From positions 2,612,750 through 2,676,749 of the forward strand of contig NZ_CP033877.1 of NCBI RefSeq assembly GCF_006970445.1: DNA of 64,000 bases, in the 5' to 3' direction. Each line of letters begins with the position of its first letter. Position 1 is the first letter of the stretch. Source of the DNA: Stenotrophomonas maltophilia (GTDB lineage Bacteria; Pseudomonadota; Gammaproteobacteria; Xanthomonadales; Xanthomonadaceae). This document shows, piece after piece, positions 33,891 through 42,362 of the stretch. The position numbers and the translations under genes were made by a program. The notes beneath the pieces are model-generated. The model worked only from the letters and a program-made list of their open reading frames with translations. It searched no databases and was not told where the DNA came from.

Positions 33891-36686
33891 TCAGCGCAAC
33901 ACCTGCTCCACCAGCTGCACGTCCACGCTCTGCAACGGTTCAGCGGCATTGCGCGACAGCTGCACCTGGTAGGTGCCACCGTCGATCTTCCACTGGCGGG
34001 CCTGTGCATCGTAGTGGGCCAGGGTCTTCGGCTCTGCTTCGATGCGGATGCGGCGCTGTTCGCCCGGCTGCAGGTTCACCTTGTCATAGCCGATCAGGCG
34101 GATCGGCGTGGTGCTGCCGGCCGGCAGCTTCAGGTACAGCTGGGCCACATCGGCACCGGCGCGCTTGCCGGTGTTGCGGATGTCCACGCTGGCGACCAGG
34201 CGCGAACCCTCCACGCTCACCTTCATGTTTTCATAGGTGAACGAGGTGTAGGACAGGCCGTGGCCGAAGGCGAAGGTCGGGGTCAGGCCCTTGGCCGCCA
34301 TCCACTTGTAGCCGACGTTGGCGCCTTCGATATCGAAATCGAACACATCACCGAACGGCTTGGCCGGCTTGAAGCCGAGGCCGTCGATGTGCGGGCGCGG
34401 CAACTGCGATTCGTCCACCACCCAGGTCACCGGCAGGCGGCCGGACGGATTGACCTGGCCGGTCAGCAGCGCGGCAATGCCTTCGCCACCGCGGATGCCC
34501 GGGTACCAGGCCTGCAGCATCGCCGGCACCTGCGCCAGCCACGGCGTACGCACCGGGCCGTTGGTTTCCAGTACCAGCACGGTCTTCGGGTTGGCCTTGG
34601 CCACCGCCGAGATCAGTGCGTCCTGGTTGTCCGGCAGCTGCATGTCCGGCAGGTCCACCGATTCGGCAGCCCACTGCGTGGCGAACACGATGGCCACGTC
34701 GGCCTGCGCGGCGGCCTTGGCAGCAGCGGCAGCATTGGTGCCGTCCACATACTCGATGGTCGCGTCCGGGCGCGCTGCACGCAGCGATTCCAGCGGCGAG
34801 GACGGGTGGAAGATCACCGGGCCCGGCCAGGTGGTCGGCAGCACGCCCGGCACCGCGTTGGTACCCTTGGCAGTCACGCCCACCATCGACGAACCACCAC
34901 CACCGATCACGCCCTTGTCGGCATGGCCACCGATGATGACGATGCGCTTCACGCTGTCAGCCAGCGGCAACAGGTTGCCTTCATTGCGCAGCAGCACGCT
35001 GCCCTCTTCCACCGTGCGCTGGGCAACGGCGAAGCCGGCCTCGGCATCCACCTTCTGGTGCTGCGGAGGGTTGTCGAAATTGCCGTGCAGGAACATCGTG
35101 CGCAGGATGCGCGCCACCATGTCGTTCAGGCGCGCCTGCGGCACCACGCCGCCATGCACGGCCAGGCGCAGCGGCTCGTCAAAGAACACCGCCGCGTCGA
35201 ACACTTCACCCGCCGACTGCTGGTCCAGGCCGGCCAGCGCCGCCTTCGAGCCACTGTGCACGCCACCCCAGTCGGACATCACGAAACCGGGGAACTTCCA
35301 TTCCTGCTTCAGCACCTGGTTCATCAGGTAGCCGTTCTCGCAGCCGTAGGTGCCGTTGATCTTGTTGTACGAGCACATCGCCACGCCCGGGCGGCCAGCT
35401 TCCAGCGCGATCTCGAAGGCCAGCAGGTCCGACTCGTGCATGGCCTGTTCGCCGATGCGCACGTCGTGGAAGTTGCGACGGGTCTCCATGTCGTTCAGCG
35501 CGAAGTGCTTCATCGAGGAGATCACGTGCTGGCTCTGCACGCCCTGGATCAGCGCGCCAACCATCGAGCCGGCCAGCAGCGGATCTTCACCGGCATATTC
35601 GAAGTTGCGGCCGTTGCGCGGGTCGCGCTGCAGGTTGACGCTGCCCGACAGCAGGATGTTGAAGCGCTGCTGCCATGCCTCGCGGCCCATGGTCGCGCCA
35701 CCGGCGAAGGCGACTTCACGGTTCCAGCTCGATGCGGTGGACGGGCCCGACGGCATCGCCGTGGCGAAATCACCCGGGCGGATGCCACCCGGATTGGTCA
35801 CGCCGACGCCGGCATCAGCCGACTGCTGCGACGGAATGCCCAGCCGTGCCACGCCCGGCACGAAACCGGCCGAACCGACCGCGCCTTCCGGCAACGGGCC
35901 ACCGTCCTTGCCCAGCCCGAAGTAGCTGTGCAGCATCTGGAACTTCTCATCCTCGGTCATCGCCTTCAGCAGCAGCGCAGCGCGTGCATCGGCGTTGAGG
36001 GTGGTGTCCATCCAGGGCGTGTCGCCGTGCTTGTCGGCGGCATAGGCCAGGGTCAGCAACGTGGCGCGCAGCGTGCTGCCCGCCACCTTGAACGGCGCGC
36101 TGCTGGCAGCCTGGAAGCCGTCGCTGAAATAGCTGGCATCCGCTTCCAGCGCGACACGCGCCGGATCGAAGCCTGCGGCCTTGGCCGATTCACCGGCCAC
36201 TGCGCCAAGCAGCACCGCCGGTGCGCCCAGCCGCGAACGGGTGACCAGCGCCGGCAGCTGCGCGGCACCTGCGCCGGCATCGGTATAGACCGCCACGGTG
36301 TGGCGGCCGTCGTCCAGGCGCAGGTAATTCAGGCCGGGCTGGTCCGGACCGGACTCAGCGGCGATCGGCAGCCGGGTCAGCACGGCCTGGCCGCGCTGGG
36401 TCTGGCCATCATCCTTGCCGGCAGCAATGAAGCGGTACTCGTAGCCCAGGCCGTCGGCCAGCACCTGCAGCGGGTCGATCTGACCGATGCCGCGCTGCAC
36501 CTGGCGCACACTGACCGCGTCCACCTGCAGGGTCTTCAGCTGGGCAGCGAGGGCCGGCATCGCTGCAGCATCCGGCGCCTGTTCCAGGGTCAGCACGGTG
36601 AACGCGGCGGGGTCGGCCCAGGCCGGGGCGGCCAGTGCAGCAGACAGAGACAGGGACAGGGCGAGCGGCTTTGTAAACGTTTTCAT
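33891..36686 (-). CDS. Family 3 glycoside hydrolase with extra N-terminal EEP-like domain
   Basis: A 931-residue exported beta-glucosidase-type enzyme. After a signal peptide (LALSLSLSAALAAPAWA), residues 27-215 resemble a degenerate endonuclease/exonuclease/phosphatase fold (LGYEYRFIAAG, RGQAVLTRLPI), a domain not usual in GH3. The GH3 catalytic part begins near 230: DPRNGRNFEYAGEDP, KHFALND (393-399), and nucleophile Asp472 in VMSDWGG. The second alpha/beta domain and a fibronectin-III-like end follow (GYDKVNLQPGE). I chose the ATG at 36686, where the signal peptide begins. It releases terminal sugars from plant or bacterial glycans in the periplasm or outside. Confidence 0.9.
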   Translation of the reverse strand: MKTFTKPLALSLSLSAALAAPAWADPAAFTVLTLEQAPDAAAMPALAAQLKTLQVDAVSVRQVQRGIGQIDPLQVLADGLGYEYRFIAAGKDDGQTQRGQAVLTRLPIAAESGPDQPGLNYLRLDDGRHTVAVYTDAGAGAAQLPALVTRSRLGAPAVLLGAVAGESAKAAGFDPARVALEADASYFSDGFQAASSAPFKVAGSTLRATLLTLAYAADKHGDTPWMDTTLNADARAALLLKAMTEDEKFQMLHSYFGLGKDGGPLPEGAVGSAGFVPGVARLGIPSQQSADAGVGVTNPGGIRPGDFATAMPSGPSTASSWNREVAFAGGATMGREAWQQRFNILLSGSVNLQRDPRNGRNFEYAGEDPLLAGSMVGALIQGVQSQHVISSMKHFALNDMETRRNFHDVRIGEQAMHESDLLAFEIALEAGRPGVAMCSYNKINGTYGCENGYLMNQVLKQEWKFPGFVMSDWGGVHSGSKAALAGLDQQSAGEVFDAAVFFDEPLRLAVHGGVVPQARLNDMVARILRTMFLHGNFDNPPQHQKVDAEAGFAVAQRTVEEGSVLLRNEGNLLPLADSVKRIVIIGGHADKGVIGGGGSSMVGVTAKGTNAVPGVLPTTWPGPVIFHPSSPLESLRAARPDATIEYVDGTNAAAAAKAAAQADVAIVFATQWAAESVDLPDMQLPDNQDALISAVAKANPKTVLVLETNGPVRTPWLAQVPAMLQAWYPGIRGGEGIAALLTGQVNPSGRLPVTWVVDESQLPRPHIDGLGFKPAKPFGDVFDFDIEGANVGYKWMAAKGLTPTFAFGHGLSYTSFTYENMKVSVEGSRLVASVDIRNTGKRAGADVAQLYLKLPAGSTTPIRLIGYDKVNLQPGEQRRIRIEAEPKTLAHYDAQARQWKIDGGTYQVQLSRNAAEPLQSVDVQLVEQVLR

Positions 36687-37023
36687 CGGCAGGCGTAATT
36701 CCGTTGCCAAGGCAATCGGTCCAGGGAAAGTGCCGCCGAAGGGTGCAGCGTTCATGCCGCGCAGGGGTTGCCAGGCAACGTCCCGCAGGCCGAAGGACGG
36801 GCCGGTCTGCGCGCGGGACCCTCCTCCCGGCGTGACAACCTGCCTGCCCGGGCCGCGCAGGGCGACCCAATCATGTGAAGATTGTGCGAGGGCGTTCACA
36901 CCTGTCAACAGGACCTAAGTCACAGAGGCAACCCGGCCAGCGGTTATCAGGCCATCACCGGCGGTCATCAGTGCGCCGCGCGGGGCTGCCGATAATGGAG
37001 ATCCCTGGCCACGAACCGAGCCC
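36687..37023. other. Intergenic promoter region, GH3 and VOC genes
   Basis: A 337-bp gene-free stretch between divergent genes. Apart from promoters I see nothing definite: no SMAG repeat and no RNA gene. An open frame continuing upstream from the GH3 gene has no signal peptide or domain character. Confidence 0.5.
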
Positions 37024-37458
37024 ATGACCGTCCACCGCGACTTCGACCATCTCTGGCGTGACCGCTGCGATACGTCCAGCCAGCGCGCGCCGCGCGTGTT
37101 GATCCGGGTATTCGTGGCCCCGGGTGAGCTGGAGCGCAGCGTGGCGTTCTATGAGCAGTTGCAGGGTGTGGTGGCCGATGCGGGCTTCCCGTTCCCGGAA
37201 GCCGGGCTGCGCCTGGCCATGGTCGGGGCCTTCCTGCTGATCGAGGGCAGCGAGGCGGCGCTGGCACCGTTCACCTCGACCACGGGGACGCTGCTGGTCG
37301 ATGACGTCCGGCCCTATCACGACAAGCTGGTCGCCGCCGGCGCCGAGATCATCTTTCCGCTGCAGGTGGTCCCGACCGGGGCGGCGTTCAATGCGGTGCA
37401 TCCCGATGGCACCGTGGTCGAGTACGTGCATCACCGGCCCGACCCGCACGGGCGCTGA
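37024..37458 (+). CDS. VOC-superfamily (glyoxalase/bleomycin resistance fold) protein
   Basis: A 144-residue protein of one VOC module pair: VLIRVFVAPGELERSVAFYEQLQG, split as RVFVAPGE and VAFYEQLQG, a middle strand LLIEGSE, and VHPDGTVVEYVHH at the C-terminus. The usual first metal His of glyoxalase I is replaced by Arg/Phe-type residues, so it may bind rather than transform a substrate. It is a single gene followed by repeats. Confidence 0.82.
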   Translation: MTVHRDFDHLWRDRCDTSSQRAPRVLIRVFVAPGELERSVAFYEQLQGVVADAGFPFPEAGLRLAMVGAFLLIEGSEAALAPFTSTTGTLLVDDVRPYHDKLVAAGAEIIFPLQVVPTGAAFNAVHPDGTVVEYVHHRPDPHGR

Positions 37459-37550
37459 GGGCGCGCGCGGCCGGGCTGCGCCCGGCACCCGCCGAGGCAA
37501 CATCAACGTCAACAGCCAGAGCAACAGCAACAGCTGGGTTCCTGCAGGCA

Positions 37551-37652
37551 GGCGGGGTGGGTCCGGTTGCGGGGGACGGCGCAAGTACGTCCATGTAGCC
37601 TCGGTCGCCGCATCCATGCGGCTCACGCCCCCGCAACCGGACCCACCCCGCC
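37551..37652 (+). repeat. Variable-stem hairpin element, full copy B
   Basis: The 25-nt left arm (37551-37575) and right arm (37628-37652) are perfect reverse complements. The loop is 52 nt (37576-37627) with the same core palindrome GCCGCATCCATGCGGC and the block CGCAAGTACGTCC as copy A in inverted orientation. The arm sequence differs from copy A but equals the single arm of copy C. Confidence 0.85.
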
Positions 37653-37676
37653 TTCGACAATTCGCCGCAATCTGCA

Positions 37677-37766
37677 GTAGATCCACGCCATGCGTGGATG
37701 CTCTTCGATCAATCGTCGAATTAATCGATTTCGATGTAGATTCATCCACGCATGGCGTGGATCTAC
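37677..37766. repeat. Inverted pair of SMAG repeats
   Basis: GTAG plus ATCCACGCCATGCGTGGAT (37677-37699) and its mirror ATCCACGCATGGCGTGGAT plus CTAC (37744-37766) flank a 44-bp AT-richer spacer. The second repeat ends 10 bp before the AraC start. Confidence 0.8.
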
Positions 37767-37775
37767 AATCCCTCC

Positions 37776-38456
37776 ATGTCCTCCCTCGCCCTGCCCTGGA
37801 ATGGCACGTTGCTGCTGGATGCGCACGCCGCCGTGCTTCACGGTCATGCCGGTGACAGCGCCGCACATGCGCACTACGCCCATCAACTGCTGCTGAGCGA
37901 CCGTACGCCCTGGCACGTCGAGATCGATGGCATACGGCAGCAGGGCCAACGGTTGTGGCTGCCCTCCTTCCAGACGCACGCGATCCTGTCGGCGCCGGAA
38001 GCGGGCTGCACGGTGTTCCTTGAGCCGGCCCATGCCGATCCCACCCAGATCCAGCAGCATCTGCACGCGCTGCCGGGCAACGCGCTGAAGCTGCGCGACT
38101 GGCTGCCACGGCTGAGCCGCCCGCAGCCGCTGGATCGCCGCGTGCAGGCGGCGTTGGCCCGTATCGCCCAGCACCTGCCCGGCCCGGTGCCGGCCGCCGA
38201 CATCGCCGAGGCGGCGCACCTGTCGACCAGCCAGCTGCACCGGCGTTTCCAGTCCGAGCTGGCAGTGACCCTGCGCGGCTGGGTGCTGTGGCAGCGGCTG
38301 CGCCGCGCGCTCATGCATCATCTGCGCGGGCACAACCTGACCGACAGCGCGCATGCCGCCGGATTCGCCGACCTGGCCCATCTGTCGCGCAGCCTGCGCC
38401 GCATGTTCGGCATCGGTGCCGCGCAGCTGCAGGGCCTGCAGCTGCACGCGGCCTGA
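37776..38456 (+). CDS. AraC-family transcriptional regulator
   Basis: A 226-residue AraC protein. A short N-terminal cupin-like ligand domain carries HAHYAHQLLLS. The C-terminal double HTH shows ADIAEAAHLSTSQLHRRFQSEL and AHAAGFADLAHLSRSLRRMFG. I chose the ATG at 37776: the upstream ATG at 37752 lies inside the SMAG repeat, so the added residues MAWIYN come from the repeat, not from the protein. It may regulate the convergent desaturase-like gene or distant genes. Confidence 0.87.
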   Translation: MSSLALPWNGTLLLDAHAAVLHGHAGDSAAHAHYAHQLLLSDRTPWHVEIDGIRQQGQRLWLPSFQTHAILSAPEAGCTVFLEPAHADPTQIQQHLHALPGNALKLRDWLPRLSRPQPLDRRVQAALARIAQHLPGPVPAADIAEAAHLSTSQLHRRFQSELAVTLRGWVLWQRLRRALMHHLRGHNLTDSAHAAGFADLAHLSRSLRRMFGIGAAQLQGLQLHAA

Positions 38457-38465
38457 CATGTTCGA

Positions 38466-39356
38466 TCATTCGCGCCTGCGCAGGCCTGCAGGCAGCTCCG
38501 GCACCTCGCCATGCGGCAGTTCGCGGAACGGCGCCAGCAGCTGCCCCGGATAATCGCGCGGATAGTCCGGTTGGCTGCCGATGCCAAGGTCGCGTTGCTG
38601 CAGCCGATAGTCCGGCGCATCGAAGGCGGTCCCCAGCAGATGATCCCAGATGGTCAGGAACAGGCCGAAGTTGACGTCGCCGGCGGTGCCGTAACGCATG
38701 TGGTGGAAGCGGTGCAGCGGCGCCCAGGCCATCACCCGGCCCAGCACACCCGGGCGCATGTCCACGTTGGAATGCTGCAGCAACAGCTGGATCGCAATGG
38801 CGAACGCCAGCACCGCGGCCACCGGCATCGGCAGGCCCAACAGCAGCAGCGGCAGTACGCCACCCACCGCTTCGGCCGCCTGGTGCAACGGGTGTTTCAT
38901 CAGGCCGTTGAAGCCGTACATGCGGGTGACGCTGTGATGCACCGCATGCAGGCGCCACAACCAGCCGATGCGATGGCTGGCGTAGTGCACCAGAGTGATA
39001 CCCAGGTCGGCGCAGACGATGGCCAGCAGCACCTGCAGCGCGAATGGCCACTGCAGCGGCCAAGCCTGCCATGGAATGATTGCCGCCAGCAGCGGCACCG
39101 CCGCGATCGACAGCAGGTTCAGGCTTTCGTTCACCAGTGCATGCAGGGCGTCACGCAGGCTGTCGCCGTGGTCGTGGTTGAACACAGGGTCGTAGGGCCA
39201 CGCGCGCTCGGCGGCGAACGAGACCGCGATGGCGATCGCCAGCAAGGCCAGCAACCATAGCGGGTCACCGTGGCAGTGGCCGATCCAGACGACGGCAGCG
39301 ACAACGAAACCCAGCAGGAACAGCGGGGCATACAGGCGGAGGATCCAGTGTTTCAT
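38466..39356 (-). CDS. Sterol desaturase-family di-iron membrane protein
   Basis: A 296-residue membrane protein with about four hydrophobic segments and the eight-histidine motif of fatty acid hydroxylase/sterol desaturase proteins: HYASH, HAVHHS, and HRFHHMRY, with KHPLH between. These bind a di-iron centre and insert oxygen or a double bond in lipids. I chose the ATG at 39356 at the hydrophobic start. The ribosome site is weak. Convergent with the AraC gene 9 bp away. Confidence 0.87.
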   Translation of the reverse strand: MKHWILRLYAPLFLLGFVVAAVVWIGHCHGDPLWLLALLAIAIAVSFAAERAWPYDPVFNHDHGDSLRDALHALVNESLNLLSIAAVPLLAAIIPWQAWPLQWPFALQVLLAIVCADLGITLVHYASHRIGWLWRLHAVHHSVTRMYGFNGLMKHPLHQAAEAVGGVLPLLLLGLPMPVAAVLAFAIAIQLLLQHSNVDMRPGVLGRVMAWAPLHRFHHMRYGTAGDVNFGLFLTIWDHLLGTAFDAPDYRLQQRDLGIGSQPDYPRDYPGQLLAPFRELPHGEVPELPAGLRRRE

Positions 39357-39478
39357 GGGCAACCCGGGAAGTGAGGGGCCTGCATGCTGGCGTGGCATGC
39401 GGGTTACGGGCTTGAACAAACGGCGCAACCCGCGCGCACCTGGTAGACGCGGACCTTGGTCGGCATCGCGTTTCCCAC

Positions 39479-39508
39479 ATCCACGCATCACGCATGGCCT
39501 GGATCTAC
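39479..39508. repeat. Degenerate SMAG repeat upstream of a LysR start
   Basis: ATCCACGC...GGATCTAC with an enlarged middle. Its internal ATG (39494) would give the false start MAWIYN for the LysR gene. Confidence 0.55.
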
Positions 39509-39538
39509 AATGGCGCCCTCATCGCGCCCGGGACCGGC

Positions 39539-40444
39539 ATGGACTCCTTCAACCTGATGCGTGCCTTCCGCCGCATCGTCGAACGCGGCGGGCTGGCCCG
39601 CGCTGCCGAAGACCTGGGCATGTCGCCCGCCGGCCTGAGCAAGCAGCTGCGCACGCTGGAAGCGCACCTCGGCGTGGTGCTGCTGCAGCGGACCACGCGG
39701 CGCATGAGCCTGACCGAGACCGGCCACGCCTATTACCGCGAATGCTGCCGCCTGCTCGACGAACTGGAGGCGCTGGAACGCGGCATTGCCGAACAGCGCG
39801 GCGACGTGGCCGGGCGCCTGCGCGTGAATGCGCCGCAGTCGTTCGCGCTGAGCACGCTGTCACCGCTGTTGCCACGCTTCCTGCAGCAGCATCCGCAGCT
39901 GTCACTGGACCTGGTGATGGAAGACCGCCTGCTCGATGCAGTCGGCGAAGGTTTCGATGTGTCGCTGCGGCTGCGTGCCGAACTGGATGATTCACGCCTG
40001 GTGGCACGCCGGCTGGCCTCGCTGCAGCAGGTGCTGTGCGCGACGCCGTCCTACCTGCGGCAGCATCCGGCACCGCAGGCGGTGGACGATCTGCAGGCGC
40101 ACAGCGTGCTGGCCTACAGCCTGTCCGACTCGCCCGGCAGCTGGCCGCTGCTCGGCCCCGATGGGCAGGTAACGATCACCCTGCCGGCGCGTGTCACCGT
40201 CAACAACAGCCTGCTGCTGCGCGACCTGCTGGTGGCCGGCATGGGCATCGGTGCCCTGCCCTCGTTCCTGGCGGCACCGGCGCTGGCCCGTGGCGAACTG
40301 CAGCAGGTGCTGCCCGACCACCGCTATCCGCCGCGCTTCGTGCATGCGGTCTATCCCACGTCGCGCCACCTGCAGCCCAAGGTGCGTGCCTTCATCGATT
40401 TCCTGCACGCCGAGCTGCCCGGCTGCGCCGGCCTGGATTCGTAA
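39539..40444 (+). CDS. LysR-family transcriptional regulator
   Basis: A 301-residue regulator. HTH: FRRIVERGGLARAAEDLGMS and GLSKQLRTLEAHLG (residues 8-60). The effector domain follows (GRLRVNAPQSF, FDVSLRLRAEL, GMGIGALPSFLAA). I chose the ATG at 39539; the longer form from 39494 starts inside a SMAG repeat. It lies upstream of and codirectional with the DsbA-like and cyclase genes (92-bp gap), so it may be their controller. Confidence 0.9.
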   Translation: MDSFNLMRAFRRIVERGGLARAAEDLGMSPAGLSKQLRTLEAHLGVVLLQRTTRRMSLTETGHAYYRECCRLLDELEALERGIAEQRGDVAGRLRVNAPQSFALSTLSPLLPRFLQQHPQLSLDLVMEDRLLDAVGEGFDVSLRLRAELDDSRLVARRLASLQQVLCATPSYLRQHPAPQAVDDLQAHSVLAYSLSDSPGSWPLLGPDGQVTITLPARVTVNNSLLLRDLLVAGMGIGALPSFLAAPALARGELQQVLPDHRYPPRFVHAVYPTSRHLQPKVRAFIDFLHAELPGCAGLDS

Positions 40445-40536
40445 CCGCCAGCGAAAACTGAGCTGCCCGCGGCGTGCTGTTTCGGCCACGCCGCACTGCC
40501 TAACCTGCCGCCTCCCCTCTCACCGATGGCAGGCAG

Positions 40537-41187
40537 ATGTCTTCCGTTCCTTCCCCCGCCACCGCTGCGCCGGTGGTCGATTTCTTCCACGACGTGGTCT
40601 GTGGCTGGTGCTTCGTACTGGCCCCGCGCCTGCAGCAGGTCTCCGCCGAACTCGGCATCCAGGTGCGCCACCGCAGCTTCGTGCTGCAGGACTCGCGCGC
40701 GCAGATGGTCGAGGTGTTCGGCTCGATGGAGCGCGCCAAGGCGATCATCCTGCGCCACTGGACCGACTGCGCCGCGCATGAAGACACCGCGCGCATCGAT
40801 ATCGAAGGCATGCGCGCACAGGACTTCGAGTATCCGTCCGGCTGGCTCGGCGCACTGGCCTGCCAGACCGCAGGGCTGATCGGCGGCAATGACGCCCATG
40901 GCGAGATGTTCGACGCGGTGCAATGGGCGCACCTGCACCAGCACCGCAACATCGGCGATGCCGAAGTCCTGCTGGATATCGCCGAATCGCTGGGCCATCC
41001 ACGTGGCGCCTTCGCTGACCACATGCGCAGCGAGGCAGTGCGCCAGCGCGTGCAGGCCGATCGTGCCGAAGCCGCTGCCCTCGGCATCCGCTCCATTCCC
41101 ACCGTGATCGGCGGCAACGGCCTGCACCTGCAGACCCTGCCGCTGCCGCAACTGCGCCAGGCCCTGGCGCCCCTGGTCGCGGCCTGA
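40537..41187 (+). CDS. DsbA-family thioredoxin-like oxidoreductase
   Basis: A 216-residue cytoplasmic protein (no signal peptide) of the FrnE/2-hydroxychromene-2-carboxylate isomerase-like group. The redox motif is CGWC in FHDVVCGWCFV (residues 22-25), and the cis-Pro is in IRSIPTVIGG (about 190). A helical domain lies between. It may reduce or isomerise a small molecule. The cyclase-like gene follows after 35 bp. Confidence 0.85.
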   Translation: MSSVPSPATAAPVVDFFHDVVCGWCFVLAPRLQQVSAELGIQVRHRSFVLQDSRAQMVEVFGSMERAKAIILRHWTDCAAHEDTARIDIEGMRAQDFEYPSGWLGALACQTAGLIGGNDAHGEMFDAVQWAHLHQHRNIGDAEVLLDIAESLGHPRGAFADHMRSEAVRQRVQADRAEAAALGIRSIPTVIGGNGLHLQTLPLPQLRQALAPLVAA

Positions 41188-41222
41188 GCCGCACCGTCCC
41201 CCACCCTGCAAGGAGATTCCCC

Positions 41223-42230
41223 ATGACCCCACGTACCCTGGCCACCGCGCTGGCCCTGCTGCTGGCCGGCACCGCCGCATCCACCACCGTGTCCGCGCAC
41301 GAACGCGTTCCCTCCGGCCAGCAGGTCGGCACCAGCCCCTGGGGGCCGAAGGACGAGATCGGCCGCCTCAACCTGATCACCGAAGCCTCGCGTGCGGCGA
41401 TCCTGTCGCGGGTCAGCGGCGGCAAGGCCTATGACCTGGCCACCGAATACTACGTCGGCATGCCCAGCTGGCAGGATGCCGGCGACCCGCACTACCAGTT
41501 CTGGATGACCCACACCCCGCGCGGCACGGTGATGGATGATCCGATGGGCGTGGGCGAAACCATGAACCTCACCCGCAGCTACACCGGCACCGCGTTCTCG
41601 ATGTACAGCCACACCGGCACCCACATCGATGCGCTGAACCACTTCGGCATCCACGGAAAGATCTGGAACGGCTTCGAGGCCGACAAGCACCTCGGCGACC
41701 GCGGCTGGAATGTCACCGGCATCGAGAAATTCCCGCCGCTGATCGCGCGTGGCGTGCTGATCGACGTGGCCGGCGCCAAGGGCGTGGACATGCTGCCGGA
41801 CAGCTACCGCGTCACCCGCCAGGACCTGAAGGATGCACTGGCACGCCAGAAGGTGAAGCTGCAGCAGGGCGACGTCGTGCTGATCCGCACCGGCCGCATG
41901 CGTCTGTTCGAACAGCCCAAGGCGTACATGGCCAACCCGCCGGGCATGGGCCTGGACGCGGCGCGCTTCCTGGTTGAGGACAGCGGCGCGATGATCGTCG
42001 GCGCCGACAACCTGAGCTTCGAGACCTTCCCCTCGGAAGTGTCCGACGACTACGTGCCGCTGCACACCTACCTGCTGGCCCAGCAGGGCGCGCCGATCAT
42101 CGAGCTGGTGGCGCTGGACGAACTGGCCCGCGACAAGGTCTACGAGTTCGCTTTCATTGGCGGCCCGCTGAAGATCCGCGGTGGCGATGCCGCGCCGCTG
42201 CGCCCGGTCGCGCTGCCGGTCCGCCCGTAA
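41223..42230 (+). CDS. Secreted cyclase-family metal hydrolase (kynurenine-formamidase-like)
   Basis: A 335-residue protein with signal peptide (LATALALLLAGTAASTTVSA). The metal motif is HTGTHIDALNHFG, which matches the HxGTHxDxxxH of cyclase/KynB-like hydrolases, and a second HGKIW-type segment follows. Members open amide or lactone bonds of aromatic substrates. AAGGAG lies 6 nt before the start, the best ribosome site of this cluster. It appears to form a cluster with the preceding DsbA-like and LysR genes. Confidence 0.85.
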   Translation: MTPRTLATALALLLAGTAASTTVSAHERVPSGQQVGTSPWGPKDEIGRLNLITEASRAAILSRVSGGKAYDLATEYYVGMPSWQDAGDPHYQFWMTHTPRGTVMDDPMGVGETMNLTRSYTGTAFSMYSHTGTHIDALNHFGIHGKIWNGFEADKHLGDRGWNVTGIEKFPPLIARGVLIDVAGAKGVDMLPDSYRVTRQDLKDALARQKVKLQQGDVVLIRTGRMRLFEQPKAYMANPPGMGLDAARFLVEDSGAMIVGADNLSFETFPSEVSDDYVPLHTYLLAQQGAPIIELVALDELARDKVYEFAFIGGPLKIRGGDAAPLRPVALPVRP

Positions 42231-42239
42231 CCGGGGCCT

Positions 42240-42305
42240 GTGGGTGCCGGCCTGGGTCGGCATTCCATCCCATGCCGGGTGGGTGCCGACCTTGGTCGGC
42301 ACTCC
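42240..42305. repeat. Tandem pair of 27-bp hairpin repeats
   Basis: Two copies of GTGGGTGCCGACCTTGGTCGGC-type units, at 42240-42266 and 42279-42305, each with a GCCGACC/GGTCGGC hairpin, are separated by 12 bp. A third partial copy lies near 39445-39469. Reverse translation of such repeats gives PTKVGTH peptides in false open frames. Confidence 0.65.
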
Positions 42306-42346
42306 TTTACCCCTTCAGCAACCTGAAACCCGACTCTCCGATTTCA

Positions 42347-42362
42347 TTAGTAATTCTACTTA
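42347..42362. promoter_or_regulatory. LexA-type SOS box
   Basis: TTAGTA-ATTC-TACTTA, an imperfect palindrome with one mismatch from the Xanthomonadaceae LexA motif TTAGN6TACTA, located 127 bp upstream of imuA. Confidence 0.7.

Larger units (their letters stand above)
37459..37775. other. Repeat-filled stretch without gene
   Basis: It contains a GC-rich palindromic GGCCGGGCTGCGCCCGGC sequence (near 37469), an (AACAGC)-type run, the full hairpin element B, its tail, and an inverted pair of SMAG repeats. The sequence mirrors 3570-3940 with several shared parts. No gene is seen. Confidence 0.75.

Noticed and set aside
34014..36698. An 894-codon open frame on the plus strand
   Set aside because: Antisense to the GH3 gene, whose motifs are all present. 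The composition is that of a GC-rich shadow frame.
37388..37660. Minus-strand open frame beginning MSKAGWVRLRGREPHGCGDR, with a similar one at 3454-3636
   Set aside because: Both are translations of the hairpin repeat arm and loop; the shared start reflects the repeat, not a protein family.
40500..42302. A 600-codon minus-strand frame with PTKVGTH repeats at its start
   Set aside because: Antisense to the cyclase and DsbA-like genes; the PTKVGTH start is the translation of 27-bp hairpin repeats.
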